From the NCBI GenBank assembly GCA_002746535.1, contig NVWA01000001.1:124001-188000 (forward strand): a stretch of 64,000 nt of DNA. Reading direction: 5' to 3'. The notes under the pieces are model-generated. The model did not search any database. It was not told the DNA's origin and worked only from the letters and a program-made list of their open reading frames with translations. The DNA is from Planctomycetota bacterium. Its GTDB lineage: Bacteria; Planctomycetota; GCA-2746535. Position numbers and translations under genes: made by a program. This document shows positions 63,539 through 64,000 of the stretch, piece after piece (the first letter of the stretch is position 1; every line of letters begins with the position of its first letter).

Positions 63539-64000
63539 ATGGAATATAATTTAATGAATAATCTGGAAATTGAAGAAGATATCACAGAAGAGGATACTCT
63601 TAAAGATAGGTACCTAACTTTTATCCTTGGTGAAGAAAGTTATTTGGTAGATATACAATATGTCACCGAAATTATTGGTATTCAACAAACTACTTTGGTG
63701 CCAGAAACACCCAATTATATTAAAGGCGTTATCAATTTAAGAGGTAAGGTGATCCCTATTATGGATGTTAGGCTTAGATTTAAAGTAGAATCAATTCCAA
63801 CAAACGACCGAACCTGTATCGTTGTTTTAAATTGTAATGATTTAACGATAGGTATGATAGTAGATATGGTATCAGATGTTGTGTACATAACAAAAGACCA
63901 AATTGAATTTACAAGCAAAACTGAGATTGGTGGTGACAAACAAATTGTAATGGGTATGGCTAAACTTGGAGATACGGTCAAAATGCTGGTAGATATAGAA
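63539..64000 (+). CDS. cheW: Chemotaxis coupling protein CheW (3' end beyond the window)
   Basis: 154 codons are visible, open at the right edge. After an acidic N-terminal extension of about 22 residues (MEYNLMNNLEIEEDITEED), the CheW fold begins with YLTFILGEESYLVDIQYVTE. It continues with PNYIKGVINLRGKVIPIMDV, the family signature, then IVVLNCNDLTIGMIVDMVSD. It links CheA to chemoreceptors. The ATG lies three bases after the cheA stop, so the two are coupled. Confidence 0.93.
   Translation, partial: MEYNLMNNLEIEEDITEEDTLKDRYLTFILGEESYLVDIQYVTEIIGIQQTTLVPETPNYIKGVINLRGKVIPIMDVRLRFKVESIPTNDRTCIVVLNCNDLTIGMIVDMVSDVVYITKDQIEFTSKTEIGGDKQIVMGMAKLGDTVKMLVDIE

Overview
The window comes from the chromosome of an AT-rich (roughly 30% GC by eye), didermic, free-living bacterium. 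The gene set suggests the Planctomycetota-Verrucomicrobiota-Lentisphaerota group, most likely Lentisphaerota-like. It contains a DUF4254 protein, a ThuA plus Gfo/Idh/MocA pair, a CBM9-like protein, a membrane-bound spermidine synthase homologue, a long prepilin peptidase, outer-membrane-type lipoproteins and a SurA-like chaperone. That assignment is an inference from gene families, not from a marker phylogeny. I see no rRNA, tRNA, CRISPR array, transposase, integrase or phage gene. No gap between genes exceeds 300 bases, and the largest gaps (9.4, 38.9 and 61.0 kb) hold only promoter-like sequence.

Layout. 0-5 kb: the start of clpC, a DUF4254 protein, and a tesA-ybbA-ybbP type operon (lipase/esterase plus ABC exporter). 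5-9.4 kb (minus strand): mfd and a SurA-like lipoprotein. 9.7-14 kb: csrA-ddl, an 861-residue unknown membrane protein and a glutathione peroxidase. 14-17 kb (minus): a sugar-nucleotide epimerase, a HEAT-repeat protein and a MoxR ATPase. 17.3-25.6 kb: mnmA, a set of tandemly duplicated membrane proteins, a spermidine synthase-like protein, cysS and an HD hydrolase. 26-33.4 kb: a degenerate FGGY-type sugar kinase with a glycosyltransferase, glucuronate isomerase (uxaC), and an AP-superfamily phosphodiesterase with an exported partner. 33.5-39 kb: a diguanylate cyclase, then a minus-strand run mrp-DUF971-trpC-(Lys-rich membrane protein)-glutathione peroxidase.

39.2-48.5 kb is one uninterrupted plus-strand run. 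Its first five genes look like an uncharacterised ion-driven membrane machine: a MotA/TolQ/ExbB-like channel with a zinc ribbon, two different ExbD/MotB-like single-span subunits, a 713-residue membrane protein with a helical cytosolic part, and a PrsW-type intramembrane protease. A metallophosphatase, a CBM9-like protein, trpD and an exported DA1-like LIM-finger metallopeptidase follow. This is my best candidate for an undescribed system.

48.5-50.7 kb holds three receiver-domain proteins. 50.7-53.6 kb is a small carbohydrate locus (Gfo/Idh/MocA oxidoreductase and ThuA) facing a divergent AraC regulator, with an inverted repeat between them. 53.7-54.8 kb carries queD and ppa. 54.9-58.4 kb (minus) is a prepilin peptidase, an M15-like exported peptidase and an STN/secretin-like exported protein. 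58.4-64 kb holds a hybrid histidine kinase facing a two-HPt cheA followed by a cheW that runs off the window.

Most genes sit in tight operons with 1- or 4-base stop/start overlaps. Several genes use TTG or GTG starts that are supported by a Shine-Dalgarno sequence.
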